Part shown: positions 54,390 through 62,441 of the stretch, piece by piece | Layout of the letters: every line of letters starts with the position of its first letter | Position numbering within the stretch: position 1 is the stretch's first letter | NCBI GenBank assembly: GCA_963708725.1 | Contig: CAVPTL010000008.1 | Location: 1 to 64,000 of the forward strand | Length of the DNA stretch: 64,000 nucleotides | Reading direction: 5' to 3' | DNA from: CAVPTL01 sp963708725 | GTDB taxonomy: Bacteria; Actinomycetota; Thermoleophilia; Gaiellales; JAICJC01 | Translations under genes and position numbers: made by a program | The notes under the pieces: model-generated | What the model saw: only the letters and a program-made list of their open reading frames with translations | Database searches by the model: none | Told to the model about the DNA's origin: nothing

Positions 54390-55940
54390 ATGCACTCGCT
54401 CCCCCCTGTGCGTGCAAGCCGTCCCGGCGTGCCCTCCCAACTTCGAATTTCGTCACAGATCCGCCGCTTCGGCATGGCGTGGGCGGTGGCTGCGATGATC
54501 GTCCTGGCGAGCATCGTCGGCACCCGCTGGGCGACCAACCACTACCGCGACCAGGCCCGCGCAACATCGAACGTCGCGATCGCGGCCGACCGCGCCCAGC
54601 AGCAGCTCAGCCAGGCCGTTCAGCAGGAGTCAAACGATCGGATCGCCTGGCAGATCAACCGCAAACCGAAGTACCGAACACTGCTCGCCAATGATCGCAT
54701 CGCCACCACTCAGGCGCTCGCGACCTTCACCGCGCTGGAGAACCAGCTCCCCCGTACCCTCGCCGGCCGGGCCCAGAACCTCGCCAACCACGTGGCCACA
54801 TGGAACACCGCGGTGGGCCGCCAGGTGATCGGGAATCGGCCCCACGCCAAGGTTTCCGCCGACAATGCAGGGTTCCTGCTCCAGCAGCACCTCAATGGTC
54901 TTACCACCGCATTCAACGACAACGCCGACGCGGCCCGAGCGGTGGTCGCCCACCGCTCGTGGATCGGCGACGGGCTGCGGCTGGTCTCGACGATCGTCGG
55001 TCTGCTCGTCCTGCTGGTCGGGGGAGCGCTCGTTCTTCAAAAGGCGTGGAGGCTTGCCGTCGAGGCCGACGGCCGGCGAGAACGTGAAGCGCGGTTCAAC
55101 CAGCAGATCGAGGCGATCCTCGCCTGGAGCAGCCGGGCCAAGGCCGCCACGACCCGCAGCCAGCTGATCGGCTATGCCCACATGGCGCCTCGTGAGGCGA
55201 TCGGCGTCAGCTGCCTGAGCGTCTCGGAGGGCGGCCCGCCGCGGCACAGCTCGCACGGCCTGGCACGGATGTCGATGCTGGTCGACGATGCTGGCGAGGG
55301 CCTGCATGTGTCGGTGTGCTTCGCGCCCCGGCGCGGCGACGAGCTCGACCACCACACGCTCGACCTGATGCTCGGGCACCTCGCCGCGCTGTGGCGCACC
55401 GTGTTGCGCCAGGAGGATCTCGAGCGCGCCGCGGGCCATGATGCCCTCACGGGCCTGCCGAACCGGCGAACGTTCGAGGCCGAGCTCCGCCGCCGGATCG
55501 GGCTGTCGAAGCGCCGCGGTCTCGGGTTCACGCTGGCGATGGTCGACCTCGACCACTTCAAGCTCGTGAACGACTCATTCGGCCACCCCGAGGGCGACGC
55601 GGTGCTGCGCCGAGCGGGCGAAGCAATCCGGCTCTCGCTGCGTGGCTCCGACCGGATCTTTCGGCTCGGCGGCGAGGAGTTCGTACTGCTGCTCGAGACC
55701 ACGGATGACGCCGGAGTCGATGACCTGCTCAATCGGGCACGCGAAGCCGTCAAGGCGCTCGGCGTCGAGCCGACGCCCGGAAAACGCACCTCGGCCTCGA
55801 TCGGATGGGCTGTCTATCCCGACGATGCCGACGACCGGGTCGAACTGATGGATCTCGCCGACAAGGCGCTCTACCAGGCCAAGGAATCCGGCCGCGACCG
55901 GGTCGAGCGAGCCGCCGACCTCGAAACCAGGGCCGCTTAG
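54390..55940 (+). CDS. Membrane-anchored diguanylate cyclase (GGDEF domain)
   Basis: 516 aa. One helix near residue 30 (AWAVAAMIVLASIVG) and another near 210 (LVSTIVGLLVLLVGGALVL) flank an extracytoplasmic helical sensor region. A GAF-like linker follows. The GGDEF domain at about 350-510 has DALTGLPNRRTFEAEL and the active site LGGEEFVLLL (GGEEF), so it should make c-di-GMP. An inhibitory RxxD I-site is not obvious. The ATG at 54390 is the best start, but GTG 54384 and 54330 are in frame. It converges on ggt with a 4-bp overlap. Confidence 0.85.
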   Translation: MHSLPPVRASRPGVPSQLRISSQIRRFGMAWAVAAMIVLASIVGTRWATNHYRDQARATSNVAIAADRAQQQLSQAVQQESNDRIAWQINRKPKYRTLLANDRIATTQALATFTALENQLPRTLAGRAQNLANHVATWNTAVGRQVIGNRPHAKVSADNAGFLLQQHLNGLTTAFNDNADAARAVVAHRSWIGDGLRLVSTIVGLLVLLVGGALVLQKAWRLAVEADGRREREARFNQQIEAILAWSSRAKAATTRSQLIGYAHMAPREAIGVSCLSVSEGGPPRHSSHGLARMSMLVDDAGEGLHVSVCFAPRRGDELDHHTLDLMLGHLAALWRTVLRQEDLERAAGHDALTGLPNRRTFEAELRRRIGLSKRRGLGFTLAMVDLDHFKLVNDSFGHPEGDAVLRRAGEAIRLSLRGSDRIFRLGGEEFVLLLETTDDAGVDDLLNRAREAVKALGVEPTPGKRTSASIGWAVYPDDADDRVELMDLADKALYQAKESGRDRVERAADLETRAA

Positions 55941-57301
55941 CGCCCGAGCGCGACGCCGTCTCGCCGAGGCTCCGTGCCTCCGCGCAGAAGGCCATCGGGG
56001 GAGCGGTCGATCACATGGCCGTTCCCGTAGTTGTGCACGTCGTCGATCACCCGAGCGGCGCGGCCGGTGAACGTCTCCAGCTGACCGGCAAGCGGCGGCT
56101 CGACCGAAACCGTCCAATCCTCCTCGAGCCGGTAGCGCGGCAGATCGAGTGCCGTCTGCGGATCGTGCCCGTGGCCGATCAGGTTGACCATCACCTGGAG
56201 GTGACCCTGCGGCTGGTACTGGCCGCCGGTGACACCCAGCACCGTGCGCCAGCGGCGATCGGCGTCGAGCACGGCACCGGGCATGATCGTGTGAAACGGT
56301 CGTTTCCCGGCAACGAACTGGTTGGGGTGGCCGGGGTCGAGCACGAACCCGGCGCCCCGGTTTTGGAGCATGAAGCCACACCCGGCGGCGATCACCTGCG
56401 ACCCAAATCCGTAGTAGATGCTCTGGATCAGCGACACGCCCATGCCATCGCCGTCGGCTGCACACACGTACGAGGTGCCGCCGATACTCGCGTAGCCGCG
56501 GGCGTACGCGGCGGCCAGCGCCTCGACCTGCGCGGCTGCCGACAGGTCGTCACCGAGCGCTTCGAGCGCCCAGCCCGCGATCGACCCCTGACCGTTGGGG
56601 GGAAGCTCCAGCAGGGTGTGACCGCGGAACGAGAACTCGACCGGATCGACCCAGTCGTTTGTGTGCGATGCCAGATCGGACTCGGCGAGCCACGAGCCGG
56701 CCACGATCGCCTCACCGCAGCGGCCGGAGTAGAAGGTGCCATCACGCACCGACCGCAAGCTCTCGGCCAGCTCGGGATTCGAGAACGGGTCGCGGACGGC
56801 GAAGTGACGGGCGGCGTCGCCGGAGAGCTCGGCCCAGTCGCTCGACCACTCCTCGAGGTTTCTCGGAGCGATCGTGAAGCCGGCCTCGGCGAGCTGGATC
56901 GCCGGCTCGACCGCCTCGCTGAGTCCCAGCCGCGAGCAGCGGGTGGCCAGGTCGGCCCACCCGGCCACGCATCCCGGCATCGTGACGCTCGTCGGCCCGA
57001 ACATCTCCGGCAGCCGGCCCGCCGGATCGGCCGGGGCGCGGCCGCTGGCATTCAGGCCCGCGGGACGCTCGCCGTCGCGCACGACCAGCGCGAACAGATC
57101 ACCACCAAGACCCGACTGGTTGGGCTCGACAACGGCGAGCACCGCCGCCGCAGCCAGCGCGGCGTCGGTGGCGTTGCCTCCGTGCTCGAAGGCGCGCATG
57201 CCCGCCATCGCGGCGAGCGGGCTGGAGGTCGCCACCATGCCTCGTCGGCCCACACCGGGCGGTCGGTGCGGGCCGGCAAACCACGCGCCGGCGTCAGCCA
57301 T
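55937..57301 (-). CDS. ggt: Gamma-glutamyltransferase-like protein
   Basis: 454 aa, shorter than typical Ggt (540-580). N-terminal block MAGMRAFEHGGNATDAALAA and NQSGLGGDLFALV contain the family glycines. The self-processing Thr nucleophile is probably in GGTSYVCAADGDGMGVSLIQ, preceding YYGFGSQ. HTIMPG and LGVTGGQYQPQG correspond to late substrate-binding motifs. No clear export signal is seen, unlike many Ggt proteins, and the standard HTTH motif is altered, so activity on glutathione is uncertain. Its start overlaps the small membrane gene upstream by 8 bp. Confidence 0.82.
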   Translation of the reverse strand: MADAGAWFAGPHRPPGVGRRGMVATSSPLAAMAGMRAFEHGGNATDAALAAAAVLAVVEPNQSGLGGDLFALVVRDGERPAGLNASGRAPADPAGRLPEMFGPTSVTMPGCVAGWADLATRCSRLGLSEAVEPAIQLAEAGFTIAPRNLEEWSSDWAELSGDAARHFAVRDPFSNPELAESLRSVRDGTFYSGRCGEAIVAGSWLAESDLASHTNDWVDPVEFSFRGHTLLELPPNGQGSIAGWALEALGDDLSAAAQVEALAAAYARGYASIGGTSYVCAADGDGMGVSLIQSIYYGFGSQVIAAGCGFMLQNRGAGFVLDPGHPNQFVAGKRPFHTIMPGAVLDADRRWRTVLGVTGGQYQPQGHLQVMVNLIGHGHDPQTALDLPRYRLEEDWTVSVEPPLAGQLETFTGRAARVIDDVHNYGNGHVIDRSPDGLLRGGTEPRRDGVALGR

Positions 57302-57665
57302 CGGGAGTGTCCAGGCCCGCGATCATGATCCCCATCCCGATCACGGCCCACGCCCCGGCGATCCCGCCGATCTTCGCGCGCGCCTTGGCGGTCGGCCCCA
57401 GGGCGGCGAAACCAATCGCATCGCCGGCGTCGAATGCGATCCGCGCGGCCAGCGCCAACCGCAGCGGCCGCCCGGGAGGCGCGGTGAGAATGGTCAGTCC
57501 GCTGACAACGTCGCGCACGCCGAACGTGGTCGAGAGCAGCTTCGCGGCCGGCGGCGGATCGTCGGGATCCCCCAGCTCGCCATGCCGTGTCAACGGCGCG
57601 GCGGTGAGCAGTGCGCTCAGCCCATAGGCGGCGGTCAGCCCGCCGAACACTCTCGCAGCAATCAC
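57294..57665 (-). CDS. Small membrane protein (DUF4267-like)
   Basis: 123 aa with four hydrophobic stretches: VFGGLTAAYGLSALLTAAPL, GLTILTAPPGRPLRLALAA, AGDAIGFAALGP and GIAGAWAVIGMGIMIAGL. RDVVSGL between helices resembles the DUF4267 motif. No function is known. It is cotranscribed with ggt, whose ATG lies inside its end. Confidence 0.58.
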   Translation of the reverse strand: MIAARVFGGLTAAYGLSALLTAAPLTRHGELGDPDDPPPAAKLLSTTFGVRDVVSGLTILTAPPGRPLRLALAARIAFDAGDAIGFAALGPTAKARAKIGGIAGAWAVIGMGIMIAGLDTPDG

Positions 57666-57677
57666 GCGCGCAGCATA

Positions 57678-57710
57678 GGTGAATAACGGTGCCAGGCACC
57701 GTTATTCACC
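57678..57710. repeat. Dispersed 31-33 bp palindrome, copy 3 (perfect)
   Basis: Arm GGTGAATAACGGTGCC (57678-57693), centre A, exact complement to 57710. It lies 3 bp beyond the stop of the gene at 57714-58205, upstream of the small membrane protein gene. Confidence 0.9.
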
Positions 57711-57713
57711 TGG

Positions 57714-58205
57714 TCACGGGCTCAGTCGCAGCTCCACGCAGGCATCGTCGGCGCCCTGCACCGGATACCAGGCCCGAATGGCCGCCGTACCCGGGAGCAG
57801 CAGCGGGTCGTGCCGGGCATCGTCAGCGGTCAGAGCGAAGGCCCGCACCCGCCCGCCCGCCAGCTCCGCGAGCCCGAACGCCCCGCTGCGCCGCGCCTCC
57901 ACCAGGTAGAAGGCCGCAAGCGCGAGCGACGCCAGGTAGGGATTGCCGTCCCTGCGGCCGTACGCCAGCCGGCGCGCCGCCTCGCCCGCCGCGTCGGCAG
58001 CGAGTATCGATACCGGCTCCGATGCGGGGCCACTGCGGTGGGTCGGCTCCCCTTCCCGCGGTTGCCGGAACACCGCGGCCGCGGCCTGCCCATCGGGTTC
58101 GAAATGTCCCGGCATCGCCAGCTCGGCGATGGCCGGATGGAGCTCGACCGTCAGCGCGGTGGTCATCTCGAGCAGCGCGTCGGCGAGATCGTCTGCGTCT
58201 GTCAC
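57714..58205 (-). CDS. Hypothetical protein, 163 aa
   Basis: Acidic, soluble protein with no signal or membrane segment. The N-terminal part is helical (DDLADALLEMTTALTVELHP), the middle is Ala-rich (LAADAAGEAARRLAYG), and the end is FALTADDARHDPLLLPGTAA followed by IRAWYPVQGADD. Codon use matches the neighbours and the frame is open with a good ATG, so it is probably a real gene. No family recognised. Its stop touches palindrome copy 3. Confidence 0.5.
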   Translation of the reverse strand: MTDADDLADALLEMTTALTVELHPAIAELAMPGHFEPDGQAAAAVFRQPREGEPTHRSGPASEPVSILAADAAGEAARRLAYGRRDGNPYLASLALAAFYLVEARRSGAFGLAELAGGRVRAFALTADDARHDPLLLPGTAAIRAWYPVQGADDACVELRLSP

Positions 58206-58221
58206 TCCGCCAATCTACCGG

Positions 58222-58563
58222 TCACTCCGAGGTGACCTCGTCGCACTGGCAGAACATGGGGCAATAGCCGCAGCTCGCGCAGCGATGCCGGGTCTGCCAA
58301 TTGCCCCAAAACGCGAGCACCCCAATGCAGACGGCAACCGCTCCCAGCGCGCTGGCATTGATGCTGAACGGCAATGGGGCCCGGTGTTTCGGCGGCGCGG
58401 GCACCCATAGTGGCCCCCACCGGTGAACGCGTTTGGCCGTCGTGTGGGGATACGAACCGGGCGGCTGCGGGGCGTCCGCGCGTGCGGATGCGACCGACAT
58501 GGGCGCGACCAGCACGAGCGCGCACGTGAGGACGACCACGGTGGTGAGAAGCGTGCCCTTCAT
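58222..58563 (-). CDS. Small exported/membrane protein with C-terminal cysteine cluster
   Basis: 113 aa. A cleavable-looking signal (LLTTVVVLTCALVLVAPMSV, then ASA) is followed by a Pro-rich segment, one transmembrane helix (ASALGAVAVCIGVLAFWG) and a short tail with CASCGYCPMFCQCDE. The five closely spaced cysteines could bind a metal or iron-sulphur cluster. With a signal plus one helix the tail should face the cytoplasm. No known family; divergent from the membrane protein gene at 58632. Confidence 0.52.
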   Translation of the reverse strand: MKGTLLTTVVVLTCALVLVAPMSVASARADAPQPPGSYPHTTAKRVHRWGPLWVPAPPKHRAPLPFSINASALGAVAVCIGVLAFWGNWQTRHRCASCGYCPMFCQCDEVTSE

Positions 58564-58631
58564 GATCTCTGCCGAAATCTACGGGAACCGGCCCCACTCG
58601 GTTCACCGCAATCGCACGTTAGGATCAACGG

Positions 58632-59396
58632 ATGGACCTGTTCCGGTTCGTTCCCGGGTACACCCATGGGGTCTACCAGGATGGCAAGGAGCCGTTGCTC
58701 CTGCTGTTGCTCGGGTTCTTGGTCACGTTCATCTTGACGCGCGCCTACACGCGGATTGCTCGTGTCCGCGGCTGGGGCAGCGCCCACGTCGGTGGAGTGC
58801 ACATGCACCACGTCGTCCCCGGGGTGTTGCTGATGCTCGGCGCCGGGCTCGCCGACTTCGCCTTCACCGCCGACGGCGCCTTTCGAAATCTGCTGGCCAT
58901 CCTGTTCGGCGCCGGCGCGGCCCTGATGCTGGACGAGTTCGCGATGGTGTTCCATATCCAGGACGTGTACTGGTCGCCCGAGGGCCGAAGCTCGGTGGAC
59001 GCCGTGATCTTCGTCGCGATGATCACCCTGCTGCTCCTGGTCTCATCCGGCTCTGTGTCCGACGACGGCGATCGCGGTGCGCTGGTCACCACGATCCTGA
59101 TCACCACGACGCTTGCGGTGATCACGCTGCTGAAGGGCAAGCTCAAGATGTCGATCCTGAGCATCGTGGTGGTCGGAGTCGGGATCATCGGCGCGTGGCG
59201 GCTGGCCAAACCGGGCTCGTGGTGGGCCACCCGCTTCTACAACCCGGACCGCAGCCGCCGTGCCGCGCGCAAGCACGAGCGCGCTCTCAAACGAGCGGCA
59301 ACTCGTGAACGCCGCTGGGAAGCCCGCCGGCTGCGCATGCTCGATCTGGTCGGCGGCGCCCCCACCGAGAGCAGCCGCGAGTCGCGGCCGGACTAG
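58632..59396 (+). CDS. Integral membrane protein of unknown function
   Basis: 254 aa with about six helices: PLLLLLLGFLVTFILTRAYT, GVLLMLGAGLADFAFTA, LLAILFGAGAALMLDEFAMV, ITLLLLVSSG, TTILITTTLAVITLL and SILSIVVVGVGIIGAW. A conserved-looking HMHHVVPG follows the first helix and HIQDVYWSPEGRSSVDAVI lies mid-protein, suggesting a metal- or proton-binding pocket. The C-terminal 60 residues are strongly basic (RRAARKHERALKRAATRERR) and probably cytoplasmic. Similar proteins occur in many actinobacteria without known role. Confidence 0.62.
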   Translation: MDLFRFVPGYTHGVYQDGKEPLLLLLLGFLVTFILTRAYTRIARVRGWGSAHVGGVHMHHVVPGVLLMLGAGLADFAFTADGAFRNLLAILFGAGAALMLDEFAMVFHIQDVYWSPEGRSSVDAVIFVAMITLLLLVSSGSVSDDGDRGALVTTILITTTLAVITLLKGKLKMSILSIVVVGVGIIGAWRLAKPGSWWATRFYNPDRSRRAARKHERALKRAATRERRWEARRLRMLDLVGGAPTESSRESRPD

Positions 59397-59454
59397 GCGC
59401 GCGGCTCGTCTATCGGGGACGACGGCTCGCCAGGCATAGGGGACATGCGCTTCG

Positions 59455-59853
59455 CTAAATTTGTGCGTAATGTTGCGATCTAGGCGGAACCGGGTTTCCC
59501 GCTGGAATGCACCCAGCAAACCCGAGATCCCTCAACACCGCTTTCGGTGCGGTCGAGCAAAGTGGCCAGCCCGAGCCGTGCGCCACAACGTGCCACCTTC
59601 CATTGCGGTGGTGCTCGATCACCCACCCAGCGCCGTGGAAGGGACAGGTCGCCGTAAACCTCGACCACACCAACTTCGACTTGCGAAAGTGGCTGAACTG
59701 CCACACCGCCCCGCAGTGGGTGTGGGCGTGATGATCCGAGATCCAGACCGTCTCCATGTTCGCCTTCTGCACGACAGTCGGCGTTCTCCACGCAGAGGCA
59801 ACTGCCGGGCTCAGAAGCGCCACCACCCCGAGGAATAGGATCAGTCGTCGCAC
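59455..59853 (-). CDS. Small secreted protein
   Basis: 132 aa from GTG 59853. The signal peptide RRLILFLGVVALLSPAVASA ends in an AxA site. The mature domain carries His- and Cys-rich segments: SDHHAHTHCGAVW, FTATCPFHGAGW, WPLCSTAP and GFAGCIPAG (four Cys, probably disulphide-bonded). No family recognised. The longer open frame upstream overlaps tRNA-Phe and is rejected. Confidence 0.5.
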   Translation of the reverse strand: MRRLILFLGVVALLSPAVASAWRTPTVVQKANMETVWISDHHAHTHCGAVWQFSHFRKSKLVWSRFTATCPFHGAGWVIEHHRNGRWHVVAHGSGWPLCSTAPKAVLRDLGFAGCIPAGNPVPPRSQHYAQI

Positions 59854-59906
59854 TGGACTCCCTCCCGATTGGCCGACCGCGGCCCAACCATGCGGGGCCG
59901 GGGATA

Positions 59907-59979
59907 TGGCGAGGGCAGGAATCGAACCAGCGACACCGCGATTTTCAGTCGCGTGCTCTACCAACTGAGCTACCTCGCC
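59907..59979 (-). tRNA. tRNA-Phe (GAA anticodon)
   Basis: 73-nt tRNA on the minus strand: acceptor GGCGAGG/CCTCGCC with A discriminator, D-arm GCTCAGTTGGTAGAGC, anticodon stem CGCGA/TCGCG with loop CTGAAAA (anticodon GAA), T-arm GCTGG-TTCGATT-CCTGC. The T-stem contains one U-U mismatch at its middle pair. CCA is not encoded. Confidence 0.92.
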
Positions 59980-60002
59980 CGCGGCGACAGTTTACCCGGC
60001 TC

Positions 60003-60033
60003 GTGAATAACGGTGCCTGGCACCGTTATTCAC
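60003..60033. repeat. Dispersed 31-bp palindrome, copy 4 (perfect)
   Basis: Arm GTGAATAACGGTGCC (60003-60017), centre T, exact complement 60019-60033. It is the same sequence as copy 3 apart from the centre base. It lies between the haem-operon terminator and tRNA-Phe. Confidence 0.9.
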
Positions 60034-60055
60034 CAAGGCCCAGCTCCCCGCTGGG

Positions 60056-60108
60056 TCCAAGAAAAAGCGGCCTCCGGGACGGTGATACCGCTCCGCGAAG
60101 ACCGCTTT
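60056..60108 (-). terminator. Probable Rho-independent terminator of the hem operon
   Basis: On the minus strand, arms AAAGCGG (60108 to 60102) and CCGCTTT (60070 to 60064) pair around an inner CGGT-ATC-ACCG hairpin, followed by TTTTTCTT. It lies 29 bp after the stop of the last gene of the hemA-hemC-cobA/hemD operon. Confidence 0.62.
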
Positions 60109-60136
60109 CGTTACTCGAAGTACAGCACTTCGGCAG

Positions 60137-60988
60137 CTACAAATCAAGTGAATCTTCATCGACTTCGGGGTCGAGTTCGACCCCGAGCCGGTCACCGACC
60201 GAGACCGCCGTCAACTCGGCGGCGTCACCCCGGTTGATCGCCACCGAGAGCAGCCCGGCAGCGTCCTCGTAGAGCACGATCTCGCCGTCCTCGACATCGG
60301 CGAACGTCTCGGCGCAGCGAGCGTAGTAGCGGTCGTCGCCGTCAACGATCTCCGCCAGCGATCCCGGCCTGAACAGCCCACCCAGCTCCGACGGCGATAC
60401 GGCCAGCTGGATGTTCCCGTACTGGTCGATGTACTGCACCTCGGCCTCGAGCAGTGTGTCGATCAGCTTGTGGCCTGGATCGTCGCGACGCACCAGTTCG
60501 CCGGGATCGAGCGCCTGACCGAGCGCACCGATCGCGACGCCCGCGGCAAGATGTGCGGCCACCGGTGCGAACACGTCGCGTCCGTGGAACGTTCGCGAGA
60601 CCGGCTGCAGCATGTATTCGGTGCTCTGGATGTGGATCGCCTCGGCGATCCCGCCACAGGCCTCGGCCGCGGGCACCAGCAAACCGTTGTCGGGACCGAC
60701 AAATCGCCTCCCGTCACCGCTTCGAAGCGCGACCGCTCGTCGTGCGGAGCCAACGCCCGGATCGACGACGGCCAGATGCACCCCCACCGGCAGGTACCGG
60801 ATCGCACCCGCCAACAAGCGGGCTCCCTGTCCCACCGCCTGAGGACGGATGCCGTGGGTGATGTGGATCACGCGCGCGTCGGGACAGATCAAGTTGATCA
60901 CCCCGTGACAGGTGCCGACGAAGTCGTCGGTCAGCCCGAAATCCGAGAGGAAGGTGACGAACGGAACGCTGCTCGACTCGCTGCTCAC
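60137..60988 (-). CDS. SAM hydroxide adenosyltransferase (SAM hydrolase, DUF62 family)
   Basis: 283 aa from GTG 60988, which brings TFLSDFGLTDDFVGTCHGVI to the N terminus as in the family. It belongs to the SAM-dependent fluorinase/chlorinase superfamily. Non-halogenating members split SAM into adenosine and methionine with a water-derived nucleophile and carry Asp-Arg-His side chains around VVDPGVGSARR, GPDNGLL and FHGRDVFAPVAAHL, as here. The C-terminal domain has QYIDQYGNIQLAV. It follows the SAM-using cobA-hemD gene by 10 bp in the same operon. Physiological role unclear. Confidence 0.86.
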   Translation of the reverse strand: MSSESSSVPFVTFLSDFGLTDDFVGTCHGVINLICPDARVIHITHGIRPQAVGQGARLLAGAIRYLPVGVHLAVVDPGVGSARRAVALRSGDGRRFVGPDNGLLVPAAEACGGIAEAIHIQSTEYMLQPVSRTFHGRDVFAPVAAHLAAGVAIGALGQALDPGELVRRDDPGHKLIDTLLEAEVQYIDQYGNIQLAVSPSELGGLFRPGSLAEIVDGDDRYYARCAETFADVEDGEIVLYEDAAGLLSVAINRGDAAELTAVSVGDRLGVELDPEVDEDSLDL

Positions 60989-60998
60989 ACCCGAGACT

Positions 60999-62441
60999 CT
61001 ACTGCCGCTCGGAGGCGGCCAGTCGGAGCACCGCTGCGACCAGCCCCTCGACGTCATGAGGGTCGGCCTCGATCACGGGCTCGACCCCCGCAGCCCGCAG
61101 CGTGTCGCTCGTGATCGGCCCGATCGAGATCGCACGAATCCGCTCGCGACCGGCGGAATCGAGTCCACCGAGCACGTTCGTGACCGTCGAGGAGGCCGTG
61201 AACGTCACCCAGTCGCAGCTCATCACCGCGGCCGCGTCGACCGGTTCGGCGACGCTGCGGTAAAGCTTCACCTCGATCACCTCGGCGCCTCCACCACGCA
61301 GCCCTTCGGCCAGCACCGTCCGGGCGCCCTCGGCGGTCGCCACCAGCACGCGCTGGTGGGCGACGTCACCCAACGCCTCGAGCAGTCCCTCCTGGGTGGC
61401 CTGCTCGGGCATCACATCGGGCTCTATACCACGGGCTCGAGCCGCGTCGGCCGTCGCGCGTCCGACCACCGCGATCCTGACCCCAGCGAGCCGGCGAACG
61501 TCGCCGTCCAACAGCCGCTCGACGCCATTCGCGCTGGTGAGGCAGACGACGTCGAAGCCGGCCAGGTCGAGCGGGTCGTGCTCCAACGTCTCGATCCGGA
61601 TCGCCGGTGCTTCGACGACAGCCGCGCCCAACTCGGTGAGCTGTGACGCAAGGCTCGAAGCCTGCGCCCGCGCACGGGTCACGGCGATCCGGCGACCGAA
61701 CAACGGCCGCCGCTCGAACCACTGCATCCGATCGTGGAGCGCAGCCACCGCCCCCACCACGATGATGGCCGGCGCCTCGAGGCCGGCGGCCTCATCCGCG
61801 ATCCGCTCGATCGTTGCCGACGCTGTGCGCTGGGACGGAAGCGTCCCGTGCGACACCACCGCGGCGGGCGTGTCGGCGGAAAGGCCGTTGGCGATCAGCC
61901 GCTCGGCGATCCGCGGCAGTGAGCGCACGCCCATCAGAAACACCAGCGTGCCGGGCGTGGCCGCGAGTCCCGCCCAGTCGATGCTCGACTCCGGCCGCTT
62001 GGGATCCTCGTGCCCGGTGACGACCGTGACCTGAGCGGCGAGACCGCGGTGGGTCACGGGGATCCCGGCATAGGCGGGCACCGCGTGGGCCGAGGACACG
62101 CCTGGGACGACCTCGAACTCGATCCCCGCCGCGCGCAACTCGAGCGCCTCCTCGCCGCCGCGGCCAAAGATGAACGGATCGCCGCCCTTCAGTCGTACGA
62201 CACACGACCGCCGGCCACCCAGGTCGACCAGCAAGGCGTTGATCTCCTCCTGGCTCAGCGCGTGTGATCCCGCCCGCTTGCCGGCGTAGTGGAGCTCGGC
62301 ACCGGGGGCCGCCATCGCCACCACCCGCGGATCGACCAGCGCGTCGTACACGAGCGCGTCACACCGCTGCAACAGATCGCGAGCGCGCAGCGTCACCAGG
62401 CCCGGGTCGCCCGGCCCCCCGCCGACCAGAAACACGGTCAC
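60999..62441 (-). CDS. cobA-hemD: Fused uroporphyrinogen-III C-methyltransferase / uroporphyrinogen-III synthase
   Basis: 480 aa. Residues 1-245 are the SAM-dependent methyltransferase: VFLVGGGPGDPGLVTLRA, VRLKGGDPFIFGRGGEE, VPGVSSAHAVPAYAGIPVTH, PGTLVFLMGV. From about 255 the HemD half starts (RPLFGRRIAVTRARAQASSL), with FDVVCLTSANGV and DWVTFTASSTVTNVLG. It makes uroporphyrinogen III and precorrin-2 toward haem, sirohaem and cobalamin. The GTG start overlaps the hemC stop (GTGA). The fusion is a common actinobacterial and firmicute arrangement. Confidence 0.92.
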   Translation of the reverse strand: MTVFLVGGGPGDPGLVTLRARDLLQRCDALVYDALVDPRVVAMAAPGAELHYAGKRAGSHALSQEEINALLVDLGGRRSCVVRLKGGDPFIFGRGGEEALELRAAGIEFEVVPGVSSAHAVPAYAGIPVTHRGLAAQVTVVTGHEDPKRPESSIDWAGLAATPGTLVFLMGVRSLPRIAERLIANGLSADTPAAVVSHGTLPSQRTASATIERIADEAAGLEAPAIIVVGAVAALHDRMQWFERRPLFGRRIAVTRARAQASSLASQLTELGAAVVEAPAIRIETLEHDPLDLAGFDVVCLTSANGVERLLDGDVRRLAGVRIAVVGRATADAARARGIEPDVMPEQATQEGLLEALGDVAHQRVLVATAEGARTVLAEGLRGGGAEVIEVKLYRSVAEPVDAAAVMSCDWVTFTASSTVTNVLGGLDSAGRERIRAISIGPITSDTLRAAGVEPVIEADPHDVEGLVAAVLRLAASERQ

